A DNA stretch of 64,000 bases from contig BSBN01000242.1 in assembly GCA_027924645.1 (NCBI GenBank), forward strand, positions 4,650,001-4,714,000, read 5' to 3'. Both the position numbers and the translations under genes were made by a program. Under the pieces are notes generated by a model, which had not been told where the DNA came from, made no database searches, and saw only the letters and a program-made list of their open reading frames with translations. Shown in pieces: positions 12,671 to 22,856 of the stretch (position 1 is the first letter of the stretch; each line of letters starts with the position of its first letter). The DNA is from Cunninghamia lanceolata. Lineage: Eukaryota; Streptophyta; Pinopsida; Cupressales; Cupressaceae.

Positions 12671-14329
12671 TATTTAACTAGGATGGTGTCAAAAGTGTCA
12701 AAATCGGTAAATTAGTGTGGTGATAATGTCGACATGGAGTTAGAATTGTGTTAGGATGTCATGTTAGGTGTGATGTTAGGATGTGGTGAAATTTAAGTCT
12801 CTATAGGGGGTTTCTTAGGTGAAAAATGTGCAATGTGTTTCATTGTGTTTGCTTGCATTTTTATAGTAGTGTTTGAGCATAGATTCGTTTCAATTTACAT
12901 TGAAAATAATTTAGTTTTTTGTATTTCAATAATCGAATATTTCAAAACCACAATTTAGTTTTTGCAACAATTGCAAATCAATAGTGGTGACACTAGTACA
13001 AAAAAAGTAAGAAATAGATGAAAGACTAGTAAGGTGAGAACTAGTCATGACACTAGAAGAAGAAACATGAGAAGTAGATACACCCTATACAAATAAACCA
13101 ACACAAAGCGATGATGTAACACAAGTAATCAATGAGCCCTATGTTAAAGAGTTGTGACTATAGATCTAAACCATGTGCATGGATCTAAACATAGTATGGA
13201 ATCTGAACCTCATTGATTTCGGTGTCTAAAAATTATTTTCCTTGATGTATGCTTCCTACATCTATAGGGGAGTGGTGTCATTAGATAACATTTAGGGCTT
13301 TTTAAGCAAGGATTGTCCTGCTTTGGTCAGACCCTTCTTACCAAGTCACTGGTACAAAATAATGTTTAAAGGCAACATACAAGCATAAAATAATGCCTAA
13401 GCATGTAGCAATACCTAATTTTTTTAAAGGCTCACAAAGAGCCCATCAAGGATCAAGTCTTATTAAATATAGGCTCACCCCACTAAAGCTACAAGAGAGA
13501 AATAGATTGAACTTGAGATTTTAAAAAAAATTGATGTTATTGGATTTTCTTCCTCAAATATAAAGTAAAATGGAAAACATATATGCACTGCAAAATATTC
13601 TTACCATATGAAAATATAATAAAGCCTCTCTTCTCAAATTATCTTTTAAAATAAAAATTATAAAACATAATATACTTAATTAAGATAGAAAAAATTAATC
13701 AAAATATAAATATCATATATTTTTATGAATAAAACACAAGATCTTCCCAATAAATCTCCTCAAAGCTGCATACATTTTCTTTTTCTTTGAATACTAATAA
13801 GACACCTTTACAATAAAGGAGATGGACACTAACATTAAAACCCTTAAAAAAACCTATTTCCTATACGCGCATAAAAAACGAAAAATGAGAAAGGTGATTA
13901 GTTTGTTGGCCTACAAAAAACTAAATAGGCCGCAACTAAATTTTAAGATTAAAATTTTAAAATGAAGGAAGAACATTCTCATTTGAAGTCTAAGCAATGC
14001 TCCATGTTGGAAGAAAAAGTTTGTCCAGCAGATTTCATGGGGGAATGATACAGATTCTTCTACAGATTAACACGTGTACGACAACATCAACTCTTTATAC
14101 GAACTTAAATGACAGTGCCGCAAAACATGTTATAGATCATATTTTTGTAGAGATCACGTCGGTTTGAATTTCCGTGCAAACATTTGAAAAGAAATTTAAA
14201 TACAGTTAAATTATGAGAGCATTTAATAAACCATTTAAAGGACTCAGATTGTCTCAATTTCTGCTCTGCAATAGCCTACTTGAAACTCTATTACAGTCGT
14301 TCAAAGTAACAGCTCTAACATTTAAAGGA
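12671..14329. other. Intergenic, nothing recognised
   Basis: Low-complexity AT-rich sequence downstream of the resistance-gene relic. No conserved protein segment was found in any frame. A terminator or 3' UTR for the minus-strand relic could lie here but cannot be identified. Confidence 0.5.
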
Positions 14330-14867
14330 GGTAGCCGTCCCTGAATATTAGTCCTTCAAAATACTTCCATCTAGGGCACCCTTACCATGTTCAAAGTGCC
14401 TCGGCGGTGACAAGTTTTGGCAATAGTAGGGGGAGGTTCTTTAAGCTAGGGCACCCTTACAAGACCAAGCCCTGAAACTGTGGCAGGTTGTCAATGGTAT
14501 CAGGCAAGTTCAAGTGCTGCAGCTGTGACAGGTTGCCAATGGTATCAGGGAGCTTATTTAACTCACAACACCCTCCCAAGTCCAAGTGCTGCAGCTGTGA
14601 CAGGTTGCCAATGGTGTCGAGGAATTGCTGCTGGTTGCATAATCTTCAGTTGCCCGACGTTGCCCACACTGGAGTGACGTGGCTTCCTTAGTGTTGTATT
14701 CGTTGTACTTATTGCTGTTTGCTTCGGAAATGGAGTCACAGTGTCACAATCTTCCAACCTTAACCATATCAAGCTTTGAGGAAGCCTGACAAGCGTGTTT
14801 TCTGTCATGCCTTCAATCAACACATTCTGCAAATGAAGATAGCGAAGACCAGGTTTGTACAGCATTT
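14330..14867 (-). pseudogene. LRR remnant of TIR-NB-LRR gene
   Basis: In two frames the minus strand reads as plant leucine-rich repeats. An upstream part has GLRYLHLQNVLIEG and SLIWLRLEDCDTVTPF. A downstream part has repeated LPDTIGNLSQLQHLDL-type units, visible on the plus strand as ctgcagctgtgacaggttgccaatgg in near-tandem copies at 14516-14555 and 14587-14617. Stops and frameshifts separate the units. Far fewer repeats survive than in a complete TNL, and the N-terminal LRRs are missing. Confidence 0.75.
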
Positions 14868-15954
14868 CTAGACTTGGTAGATCGCCACCATTGAGCCGAA
14901 GGCGAGAGATGTCGTTGGAGATGACGTTGGAGCCGATGTCGAGAGATGTCTCCCATAGTCATGCATATGGTCATGCATATGAAATACACCTTTATCATCA
15001 ATCTTTATCAGCAACTTCATCAAAAGATTATTTACAGCAGTGTGTACCTTCTCATACAAGGATTTCCAGAAAATAATGGGAAATCTTTTGTGTTCTCCAA
15101 GGAAGAAACAAGCAATGTCGACAAATATTTCTTTTTCTTCATGAGTAAGACCCCTATAACTGATGTAGAGTCTTTCGTGAATCCCTGGGTTGAGAGTAAT
15201 GTTACGAAGAGCTTCAGTCCAGCAATCTGCGTCATCTTCCTTATCATATAAGGAAGATCCAATCACTTCCAATGAAAGAGGATGCCCCTTACAAGCTTCC
15301 ACTATCCTTATGGACAGATCTTGGTGTCTGGGACTTGGAGATTTTCTAAGAAAAGCGTGCCAACTAAATAACTGGAGACCTTCTTTTATTTCCAATCCAC
15401 TCATCTCGTGGATGCATTTGGATGAGACCCCAGCAACTTTGAGAATATGTTTGTCTCTAGAAGTAATTATAACTCTGCTGCCAAGGGCCAGCCAATCCCC
15501 AACCAAAGCATTCAATTGAACAAGAGCATCCACATCATCCAAAATAAGCAACACACGCTTTCCTCCCAAGCGATGCCTGAACAAAGATATGCCCTCATCA
15601 ACACTGTCTACTTCTTTATCATAATTGCATAAATTTTTGAGAATTTGTTTCTGCAATTTTGTAAGGCCTGTGGCCTCTGCAGCAGTGGCACGGACATTAA
15701 ATACAAAGGAATGAGCTTCAAAATCAGCATAGAGTTGATTGTAAACGGCCTTGGCAACTGTGGTCTTGCCAATACCACCGATACCCCATATTCCAAGTTT
15801 AACAACCTCATGCACTGACTTGAGATTTAATTTCTGAATGAGAGAATCCTTGACGCTGTCCATTCCCACTGGATGCTTGGCAACTTCTAAGGGCACTCTG
15901 TCCAATGTCTTAATCAGGTCATTCACCACCATCTTTACTAGCCCAGCTTCGTAG
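14868..15954 (-). pseudogene. NB-ARC exon of TIR-NB-LRR resistance gene
   Basis: This is the nucleotide-binding switch of a TNL immune receptor. The longest ORF begins at 15932, but coding runs back to a splice acceptor (ttgcag before ctacgaagct, exon from 15954). In ORF residues: P-loop GIGGIGKTT at 50-58; kinase-2 VLLILDDVD near 127-135, whose final Asp is typical of TNLs; RNBS-B GSRVIITSRD at 151-160; GLPL-type GHPLSLEV at 216-223; and two adjacent MHD triplets at 319-321 and 323-325. The NB domain itself is uninterrupted. After the MHD the frame runs into a Ser/Thr-rich stretch and a stop at 14868 instead of the usual linker. It is well preserved but belongs to a broken gene. Confidence 0.9.
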
Positions 15955-16076
15955 CTGCAACGGCAAAGGTACTACTAATTATTGTCGTTCCACTCCTTTG
16001 TAAAGAGTATAAAAAGAGTCGGAAAAGAGAGATTTTATAAATATAAATGGAAGGCTGATAAGAAAAATTTACATTT

Positions 16077-16330
16077 AAGAATTATTTTGAGTAATAAATA
16101 TAAGTATTTATTTTAAAATTAAATAATTATAATTAAGAATTTGATGGGTAAAGGGGTTGATGAAGAAATAGATGTTATCTATTATTCAACAATTAAATAA
16201 TTATGGATGGATATAACCGTGTTGGATATTTTTCCTCAAAGTTTTGGATCACACTCAATGAACCATCATCAGGAAATAGAGAGTAAGAGAAGAGAACACA
16301 AATGATGAAATTGCAGACCAAGCTCTTAAA
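16077..16330. repeat. Long direct repeat in TNL intron, copy 1
   Basis: It matches 17243-17507 almost base for base, from aagaattattttgagtaata to cagaccaagctcttaaa. It includes the word ttttggatcacactcaatga. The two copies bracket the microsatellite block 16331-17242. Confidence 0.9.
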
Positions 16331-16457
16331 AAGAGAGGGAGGTAGTGAGGTGGCACATAGGCCTAGAGAAATCTAACAACAAGACCACTTCATAAAAATA
16401 AACCATTAAATAAACCAAAAACAACTACATAGCAAATCCAAGGCATACAACATAAAA

Positions 16458-17130
16458 CTATATGCATATATAAATTATGTGGACGAATATAAAAAGAGAA
16501 ATAAAACAATAAAAAGGTAAAAAACATAAAATGCAAAATAGAGCTACAAAAATGTATGCATATAAGAGGAATATGTATGTATATGTATATATGTGTATAC
16601 CTGCATATACATACACATATACAGGCATAAATGTAAGAAAAAGTGTGTGTGCATATGTAAATTTATATGAATAAATAAATGTATATATATAAAGTATGTG
16701 GAACAAAAACAAATCAATGAGAACATAAAAACAAAAAGGAATCAAACAAAAATGCGTAATCAAGTTACAAAAAATATGTATATAAAAGGTATATATATGT
16801 ATATGCATATATGTATATACATGCATATACATGCATATATGTAAGAAGTGTGTGTATATGTAAAAAAAAAAATGGAAGGGGCACAAAACAACCTTGGAAG
16901 AGGCACAAATAAGGAGAGGCCTAAAGACTTAAAAAACAATATGGGAATGATAAATAAAGGGCAAACATATATACATACACTTACAAAAAAATATGTATAA
17001 ATTGAAAATACACGGTATGTATATATGTAAGTATACACATATATACATATACATATGCATGAATATACGTGTACATATGTAAAAGTATATGTATATGTAT
17101 ATCTATACATATATATACACATATTCATGT
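16458..17130. repeat. TATATG/TATACA microsatellite tract
   Basis: Alternating tatatg, catata and acatac words dominate this tract, with mirror and dyad symmetry at many scales. ORFs at 16458-16886 and 16760-17128 are only the translation of this repeat (runs of Tyr, Ile, His, Met) and are not genes. Confidence 0.85.
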
Positions 17131-17242
17131 ATAATCCTCTAAAAACTTAAAAACAATAATGAAAAAATATAAAAGAACAAAAACATATACCTACAACTAC
17201 AAGAAGTTCCTTAGAATGAATTAGGGAGGTTATCTATTATTC

Positions 17243-17507
17243 AAGAATTATTTTGAGTAATAAATATAAGTATTTATGTTAAAACTAAATAATTATAATT
17301 AAGAATTTGATGGGTTAAGAGGTTGATGAAGAAATAGATGTTATCTATTATTCAACAATTAAATAATTATGGATTGAATGCTTCAGATATAATTGTGTTA
17401 GATATTTTTCCTCAACGTTTTGGATCACACTCAGTGAACCATCATCAAGAGATAGAGAGTAAGAGAAGAGAACACAAATGATGAAATTACAGACCAAGCT
17501 CTTAAAT
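17243..17507. repeat. Long direct repeat in TNL intron, copy 2
   Basis: Second copy of 16077-16330, with one insertion of about 10 bp (aatgcttcag region) and scattered substitutions. It could be the LTR-like end of a small element or a local duplication. No target duplication was found. Confidence 0.9.
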
Positions 17508-17713
17508 AATTAAACAAATTAAGCTATGTTTATTAATAGATAATAACAAAAATTAAGAAGTAATTAAAATTTATCAGCTTTTAAATTATTAGTAAATAGG
17601 AAGACAAAATAATTTTTTTAAAATGGTTTTATAAAATAAAATTTTTATAAAAATGAAAATACAAAATAATTAAATAGCTATATTTGAGTGGAGACACATA
17701 AATCATCCTTGAA

Positions 17714-17767
17714 ATGATATATTAAAGATTTCAAATGCAAATGATATATTAAAGATTTCAAATGCAA
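17714..17767. repeat. Exact 27-bp tandem duplication
   Basis: The unit starting atgatatattaaagattt occurs twice, head to tail, without mismatches. Confidence 0.85.
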
Positions 17768-18160
17768 GTAGAGAAAGTAAGGATAGTAGTGAGTGCCTAA
17801 ATTTGATAGCCCTATGGGTATGGCCGTATTTAGTTATTTTTGCCATATACAATCAAAATTTTAGGAAGGTTGTTCAATATGAAAGGGGAGGTTTCAAATA
17901 CACTGTCAAAATTCTAAAAAGTTACTTAATATATATATTTAGGTTATATATAATTTTGTTTATAATAAAATATTTCTTAGTATTTGAAATGTAAGTTTGA
18001 ATAGATAATTGTCATGAAAAATTTGCTTGATAGTCAAACCTTCAAATTTCAACTACAGAAGGATACATTCATTTTGCTTGAATAAAATGAATTTTTCCAA
18101 GAATAAAAATAGAAGCCCTAGTCCTATTTCCCTAAAACACTCTTTAAATAATTATATTCT

Positions 18161-18351
18161 ATTATTTAGTGCTTCAAGGTTTAACTGTGTGAGAGTTTTT
18201 TTCCAAACGTTTCGGATCACAATCCGTGATCCATCATTAGGATGAAGAGAGCCAAAGAAGAGAATGAAATTCATCCTGATGATGGATCACAGAGTGTGAT
18301 CTGAAACTTTTGAAAAAACTCACACAGTTAAACCCTAAAGCACTGAATAAT
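18161..18351. repeat. Long imperfect hairpin (foldback element)
   Basis: The left arm at 18161-18246 is the imperfect reverse complement of 18270-18351, with a loop of about 23 bases. The arms pair from attatttagtgctt / aagcactgaataat at the base up to ggatgaa / ttcatcc at the tip. The motif ttcggatcacaatccgtgat lies in the arm. The size and symmetry fit a MITE-like foldback element or a recent inverted duplication. The motif also occurs in the direct repeats at 16077 and 17243. Confidence 0.8.
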
Positions 18352-18355
18352 ATCA

Positions 18356-18434
18356 TGGACTGTGGAAATCTGATGTCTATTAATTATATTCTAGTAAAAG
18401 CACATATTAGTAGGCATTAGTTTTCCACAGTCCA
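18356..18434. repeat. 13-bp perfect inverted repeat
   Basis: tggactgtggaaa (18356-18368) is the exact reverse complement of 18422-18434. It is the second hairpin of the chain. Confidence 0.75.
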
Positions 18435-18436
18435 TT

Positions 18437-18501
18437 AGATTAGTGTAAGAGTGCTTCTGGATTTGATTGTGTGTTTTCCAGAAGCACTCTTACACTAATC
18501 T
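18437..18501. repeat. 25-bp perfect inverted repeat, 15-nt loop
   Basis: The arms at 18437-18461 and 18477-18501 are exact reverse complements (agattagtgtaagagtgctt and five more bases). Such a perfect arm suggests a recent origin or selection. A foldback transposon end or a small-RNA precursor-like structure are both possible, and sequence alone does not separate them. Confidence 0.85.
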
Positions 18502-18610
18502 AAAGCACTTATGTCACGGATATCCAAGAGGAGGCAATAATAAACTATGGAGAAATTAACCCAACAAAAAAATATAGAAAAGCAAGCAGGAAGTGAAGTT
18601 AATTACTTAC

Positions 18611-19094
18611 CCTTGAGTTAGATCCTGCATGGACCAGCCTGAGCGTTTACAGATCTGTAGAAGGGCATTCTTCCACGCATCAACATCTTCAACTTTGTGT
18701 CGAACTGAATGCTCGTAAAATTTTAGACATGGACAGATCTGTTGAAGGGCATGCTTCCACCACTCAATCTCTCCTCTTGGGCATCGATCTGATTGGCGAT
18801 AAAGTTTGAGAAATGATTGCTTATAGGGACTGGATGCACTTTCAGGATATCTAATGTAAATTAAATATTATGATAAAACAGAGGAATAATCAAGGCAGGA
18901 GTGCTCAACATGGCAGCAGCCTCCTTGAGACACCAAGTTGAGTCTGCATAGCCTTTGGAAAATATAGGAATGCGTATGGCACTGCACTCGATTGCTCTTT
19001 CCAAGCTCAACTCAATCATTTCTCCCTTTTCCAATTTCTCACTGTCTATAAAGACATTCAGTCCTGCTGAGGAGAGAGCTTGAAAGAGATGAGT
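18611..19094 (-). pseudogene. TIR domain of TIR-NB-LRR gene, C-terminal part
   Basis: The TIR domain signals by NAD cleavage and self-association in plant immunity. The minus strand reads HLFQALSSAGLNVFID, then SLERAIECSAIRIPIFSKGYADS and WCLKEAAAML, the central and C-terminal TIR blocks. A frameshift and stop near 18870 follow LIIPLFYHNI. Reading resumes one frame over with RYPESASSPYKQSF and ends WSMQDLTQG at a splice donor (last exon base 18611). The N-terminal part lies 847 bp away beyond an insertion. Confidence 0.8.
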
Positions 19095-19470
19095 TTTTCA
19101 CCACTTGCTTCCTTTTCAATGTTAAATTGAATAACACTCAAATATAATTACTAACAACAATACTATTAACCAATCTATAATGTTAAATTCCTAAAATTGA
19201 ATCACAATTAACATTGCAACACTACAAAAATTGAAACTTGAATAGATATATATCAAACTTGGTGTGAAAACTATGTTATTTCCTCCTTCTCAAGTTGGCA
19301 AAGCAGAAAAGGTGGGGAAAGATCATGCAAAGGTGGTAGAATGTGTAAAATGTGCATGTGAACTTCCCAACAACATGAAAGCACTTCTTTTTTGTTGGAG
19401 CATGCGCATAATTAGCATGAAAATAGAGCATGTGGGCCTGGATCACAGGGGTCAACACTTTTTTACCATT

Positions 19471-19530
19471 TCTATAGCAGGACAAAATGTGAGCACATTA
19501 TAATGCACTCACATTTTGTTCTGCTATAGA
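19471..19530. repeat. Foldback with arms of about 26 bp
   Basis: ctatagcaggacaaaatgtg is mirrored by the reverse complement ending ttctgctatag, with only a few mismatches and a loop of about 6 nt. It lies near the middle of the inserted segment. Confidence 0.8.
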
Positions 19531-19659
19531 TTGATCCATAAATATTTGTGCCTATCTCACCTTTACAATATCTTACCTCTAGTTCCATCAGCTCATGTTC
19601 TATATCTCACTTATCTCTCCCCCTCACCTCTCTATGTCTTTCAGTCACTCCTTGTCTAC

Positions 19660-19940
19660 CTCAACCCTATACCTTATCCCTAAACCCTATTCCCTCAACC
19701 CTCAACTCTAATTTGTCATCCCTAAATCCTAAACACTATCCCTATTCCTAGACCCTCAACAAGATTGATACTATACCTTAAACCCTAATCGCTTATCCTT
19801 AAACCCTCTAACCCTATCCCTAATTCTTATACCCTTGACACTCTACTTTAACCCTAATCCCTCGACCCTCAATCCTATCTCGAAACCCTCAACCCTCAAA
19901 CCTCAATGTACTCAACCCTCAACATCAAACCCTAATCCCT
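19660..19940. repeat. Degenerate telomere-like (CCCTAAA)n tract
   Basis: Many variants of the plant telomere heptamer occur: ccctaaaccctatt, cttaaaccctaatc, aaccctaatccctc, tcaaaccctaatcc. Copies are mixed with ccctcaa variants and are out of strict period. It resembles an old interstitial telomeric or minisatellite tract. On the minus strand it is TTTAGGG-like and leads into the broken TIR exon. Confidence 0.75.
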
Positions 19941-19942
19941 CG

Positions 19943-20116
19943 AGTCTTTCTTACATCTAGTCCCCTGAAACTCAGAAACACATGATACCTCTTATTGCTG
20001 CGGAAGGCAAGTTTGGTAGCAGGAGGGTTGTATCTATCAAAGGCAGGCATTGAGGATCCAGATGTAGATGGTGCTAATTCTTCCATTCTAGATGTAGAAG
20101 TGGAAGTAGATGCCAT
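19943..20116 (-). pseudogene. TIR domain of TIR-NB-LRR gene, N-terminal part with start codon
   Basis: From the ATG at 20116 the minus strand reads a Ser/Thr-rich leader, then YHVFLSFRGLDVRKT, the TIR-1 box (usual form YDVFLSFRGxDxRxxF). Coding then runs into the inserted segment and stops within a few codons. The start is supported by the short Ser-rich N-terminus normal for TNLs. No convincing promoter element was identified upstream (20117-20300). Confidence 0.8.
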
Positions 20117-22373
20117 GGAAATGGATTGAACTACTAAGCAAAAGCACGAAGAAACGATGAAAGAGAAACCAGTAAAAGTAGGGTCTTGTTGAGGAGGTGA
20201 AGCACTAGTAAGTATATGTAAGAGAAGGAAAGCGTAGATTAAGTGGCCGACTCACTTTACAGATAAGAATCGTGTGGAGTACAATCAATTGTTATAAGAA
20301 TGTCACAATAAATTAATTTTAAGGTTTTTTTTTAAGGGTTTTTTTTTTCTATTAGTGTAGTACAATCAATTGTTACTTCAATAAATAATAATAATCCAAT
20401 ATAATAAAAAAATTAATATGATGAATTTCTTATAAGTTCGTAGGAGGAATACTAATGCATTCATGCAATTTTATTAGTTTTATTCAATTGTCTAATGGGA
20501 CTGAATAATTAAATTATTTTGACTAACTTTTCTAGAGGTTTTTGGTTTTCAATTTCTATTTTAATATAATAAAATGATTTTATTGGTATTTTATTGGCTA
20601 ACAGTGTCCAATAGTCTTATTATGATGACATCATCAATTGCACTCATAATTGTTTGAACTATTAGCAATTATATTGTACAAATCACTTCCTGACAAACAA
20701 ATATTATTTGATTTATTTCAATTTCATACATTTAATCCAAATAAATATAATTCCAACTCTTAGCATATATTAATTATTAGTTCATTATCAATTTTATTTA
20801 TTCAAAGGACATGAAAAAATATTTTGTTTTTCTCCTTTTCAATCAATTCTACAGTCACATAGATTCCCTGACAAACAAATCAATATCATATGTGTCCATT
20901 TACTATTATTTGATGGTGCATAGTGGGCTTTGTGGGGTCTCCACTTTTGGTAGAGAAAAAGTGTCAAGGGTAATTCTAGACACAAATTTGGTAGAGAAAA
21001 AGTGTCAAGGGTAATTCGTGTACCCAATATTAACCCATCATAAAGTCCCTAGGCAAATTTAATAGAGAGACTAGTTTTACTAACCTAAAAAATGAGAATG
21101 TCTTGTATTCAAAATTTCTCTACCTACAATTTTTTAAATCTAAGCCCAAAGATAATAATACTTGAACATGTCTTGCACTTCCATGGAATATTAAGAATAG
21201 CCAATGCCTTCTCTAGTCCATTCCATGCATCCTATCTAAACTGTAATTACAAATTTGATGGATATGAAACACTACAAGATCACATCACTCATTGCATTAT
21301 ATGCAATCAAGAAGTTACTTACATACACTCTCTGTATCTTAAAACCATTTTGGCAAATGATAATAAGAAAACTATTAATTGTTCTTTAACAAGTCCATCA
21401 TTTAGGTATTTCTCCCTGAACTACAAAACATTACCTATGAAGAGTACATTGAAGACACATCAACAATTGTCTTTATGCTTCGAGACTTCTCAGCAAAAGG
21501 ACAATTTACACTGAACCAAAACAATGTTATTATCAGTGCCAATTGTAAGGAAGACTAATGAGTATGGAAATGTATAATTATACTTCACTTGCTAGTACCT
21601 TATTTAAAAAACTATTTCAAAGAAATTAGTTTGTTCGTTACCAATAAAATATTTAGACAATCTATTATTTAGATATAACTGCTCATTACAATAGCTTATT
21701 TACTACAATAATCTATTGACAACCATCTTTATACATATCTTGCAGGATGCAAATGGAGCATAAAATCACATACTGATGAAGTTCTATTTTTTTTAACAAG
21801 CTTTTGGATTAAAAAACTTATATATGATTGATCATATTTCTTTCAAAATAATTCTATATAACAAACTATCACCTATTTTGAAGAAGTGAAAAAACACTAT
21901 TTGTATTCAGTATTTGGCATTTACAATTTCTCCCTCATTATTTGCTTTCAAATGTAGTTTGAATTTTAGAAATAGTAATATTACTGTTTTTAATATTACA
22001 ATTCCATGTTGAATTTGTCCACTGATTCAATAAATTCTTATTGTGTTATTAGCAAACTTAAATTGCTACCAATACTAGTTTCAACATCAACTAACAAATC
22101 ACACATCCAACAGTAGGAACTTGATGCAATGTGTCCCTTGTTATATGAATATTTGAGGGGTATCCATTCGATCAAAGTAATTCAGTGGATGATCCCAAAC
22201 TCATCACTTATGGCATTGGGGGTGTTGCACTCAAAGACTTGACCCCTAGTAGGCTCATTAGAATCATTCAACTTCACTAGCAGACCAACTAATAAATTTT
22301 CACTTTATTTTGTTTACTCTTTGTCTTCCTATTATTAGTTCCTTTAGACATTCGCATTAGATTGTTAGTTTTC
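20117..22373. other. Upstream intergenic region, no gene supported
   Basis: AT-rich. It holds a 41-bp tandem duplication (20946-21017). An ORF of 140 codons at 21092-21514 has a Cys/His-containing stretch but no recognisable family and plain AT-rich composition. I do not call it a gene. Confidence 0.5.
20946..21017. repeat. 41-bp tandem duplication
   Basis: tttggtagagaaaaagtgtc with its following bases is repeated head to tail at 41-bp spacing without mismatches over about 31 bp. Confidence 0.8.
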
Positions 22374-22856
22374 TAGGGGAAAGGGGCCAGTAGCTGCCCA
22401 CGCCCCAATAACTACTATGTTATTGTGCACTTGACCCCCCAATTAAATTTTTAAAAAGAACCAATACATGTAAAATACCAACCTAATAAATTAACACAAA
22501 TACACCAATACATGTTCACAGCTCCAATACATGTTCACAAATGCACCAATACATGTTCACAACTCCAATAATTTAACCTAATAAATTAACACAAATGCAC
22601 TAATTTGATGGTGAGAAGTTACTAGCACATCCTTGCACATGTATGGGGTGACATGCTGAAATGACACTTTTTCGACCCATGTGCACATAATGCATCATAC
22701 AGTGAAATGTATAAGTGCCCAGAAGTTGAAAGAATAGCTTTAAGCTCTTCGGTCGCATACGGAGAAACCCAAAAAAATTGTCGAAATGCAGTATGTCTAG
22801 CTATGAGCTTGACGTGCGCAAAGTTAGGATGGGAGGCTACTAGCCCCTTTCCCCTA
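22374..22856. mobile_element. Non-autonomous inverted-repeat element (483 bp), TA-flanked
   Basis: The ends are taggggaaaggggccagtag and its near-perfect reverse complement at 22831-22856. If TA is the duplicated target, the element proper begins GGGGAAAGGGG and ends CCCCTTTCCCC, which would fit Tc1/mariner-type targeting. The interior has a tandem repeat (caatacatgttcaca units, 22500-22600). A minus-strand ORF at 22622-22867 crosses the right end and is not a known transposase. Confidence 0.65.
22500..22600. repeat. Short tandem repeats (caatacatgttcaca)
   Basis: Three to four copies of an approximately 20-bp unit, interrupted by the longer repeat cctaataaattaacacaaat, which appears before and after them. 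Confidence 0.7.

Larger units (their letters stand above)
15955..18610 (-). other. Intron between TIR and NB-ARC exons
   Basis: The donor reads CAAGG/GTAAGT (GT at 18610-18609) and the acceptor TTGCAG (AG at 15956-15955). Joining the exons gives codons for QGYEAG, the conserved TNL junction, in frame. The 2656-bp intron is unusually cluttered, with a 250-bp direct duplication, a TATATG microsatellite, a 27-bp tandem duplication and a hairpin chain. Confidence 0.8.
19095..19941. mobile_element. 847-bp insertion in the TIR exon with telomere-like sequence
   Basis: The TIR coding sequence is interrupted here. gagt sits on both sides (19091-19094 and 19942-19945), and removing the segment with one copy restores the frame (KT then HLF). 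It contains a foldback at 19471-19530 and a CCCTAAA-like tract at about 19660-19940. No transposase and no clear terminal repeats are seen. The 4-bp repeat could be a target duplication or end-joining microhomology. ORFs at 19264-19503 and 19548-19751 look fortuitous. Confidence 0.6.

Noticed and set aside
16458..17128. ORFs of 142 and 122 codons
   Set aside because: They translate a TATATG/CATATA microsatellite and have only Tyr/Ile/His/Met-rich low-complexity sequence.
19471..19530. microRNA precursor
   Set aside because: The foldback is short and almost perfect with a tiny loop, and lies in an insertion; a transposon-type palindrome is simpler without small-RNA data.
21092..21514. ORF of 140 codons with Cys/His residues
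   Set aside because: No family recognised, irregular Cys/His spacing, AT-rich codon use like its surroundings, and no splice or promoter context.
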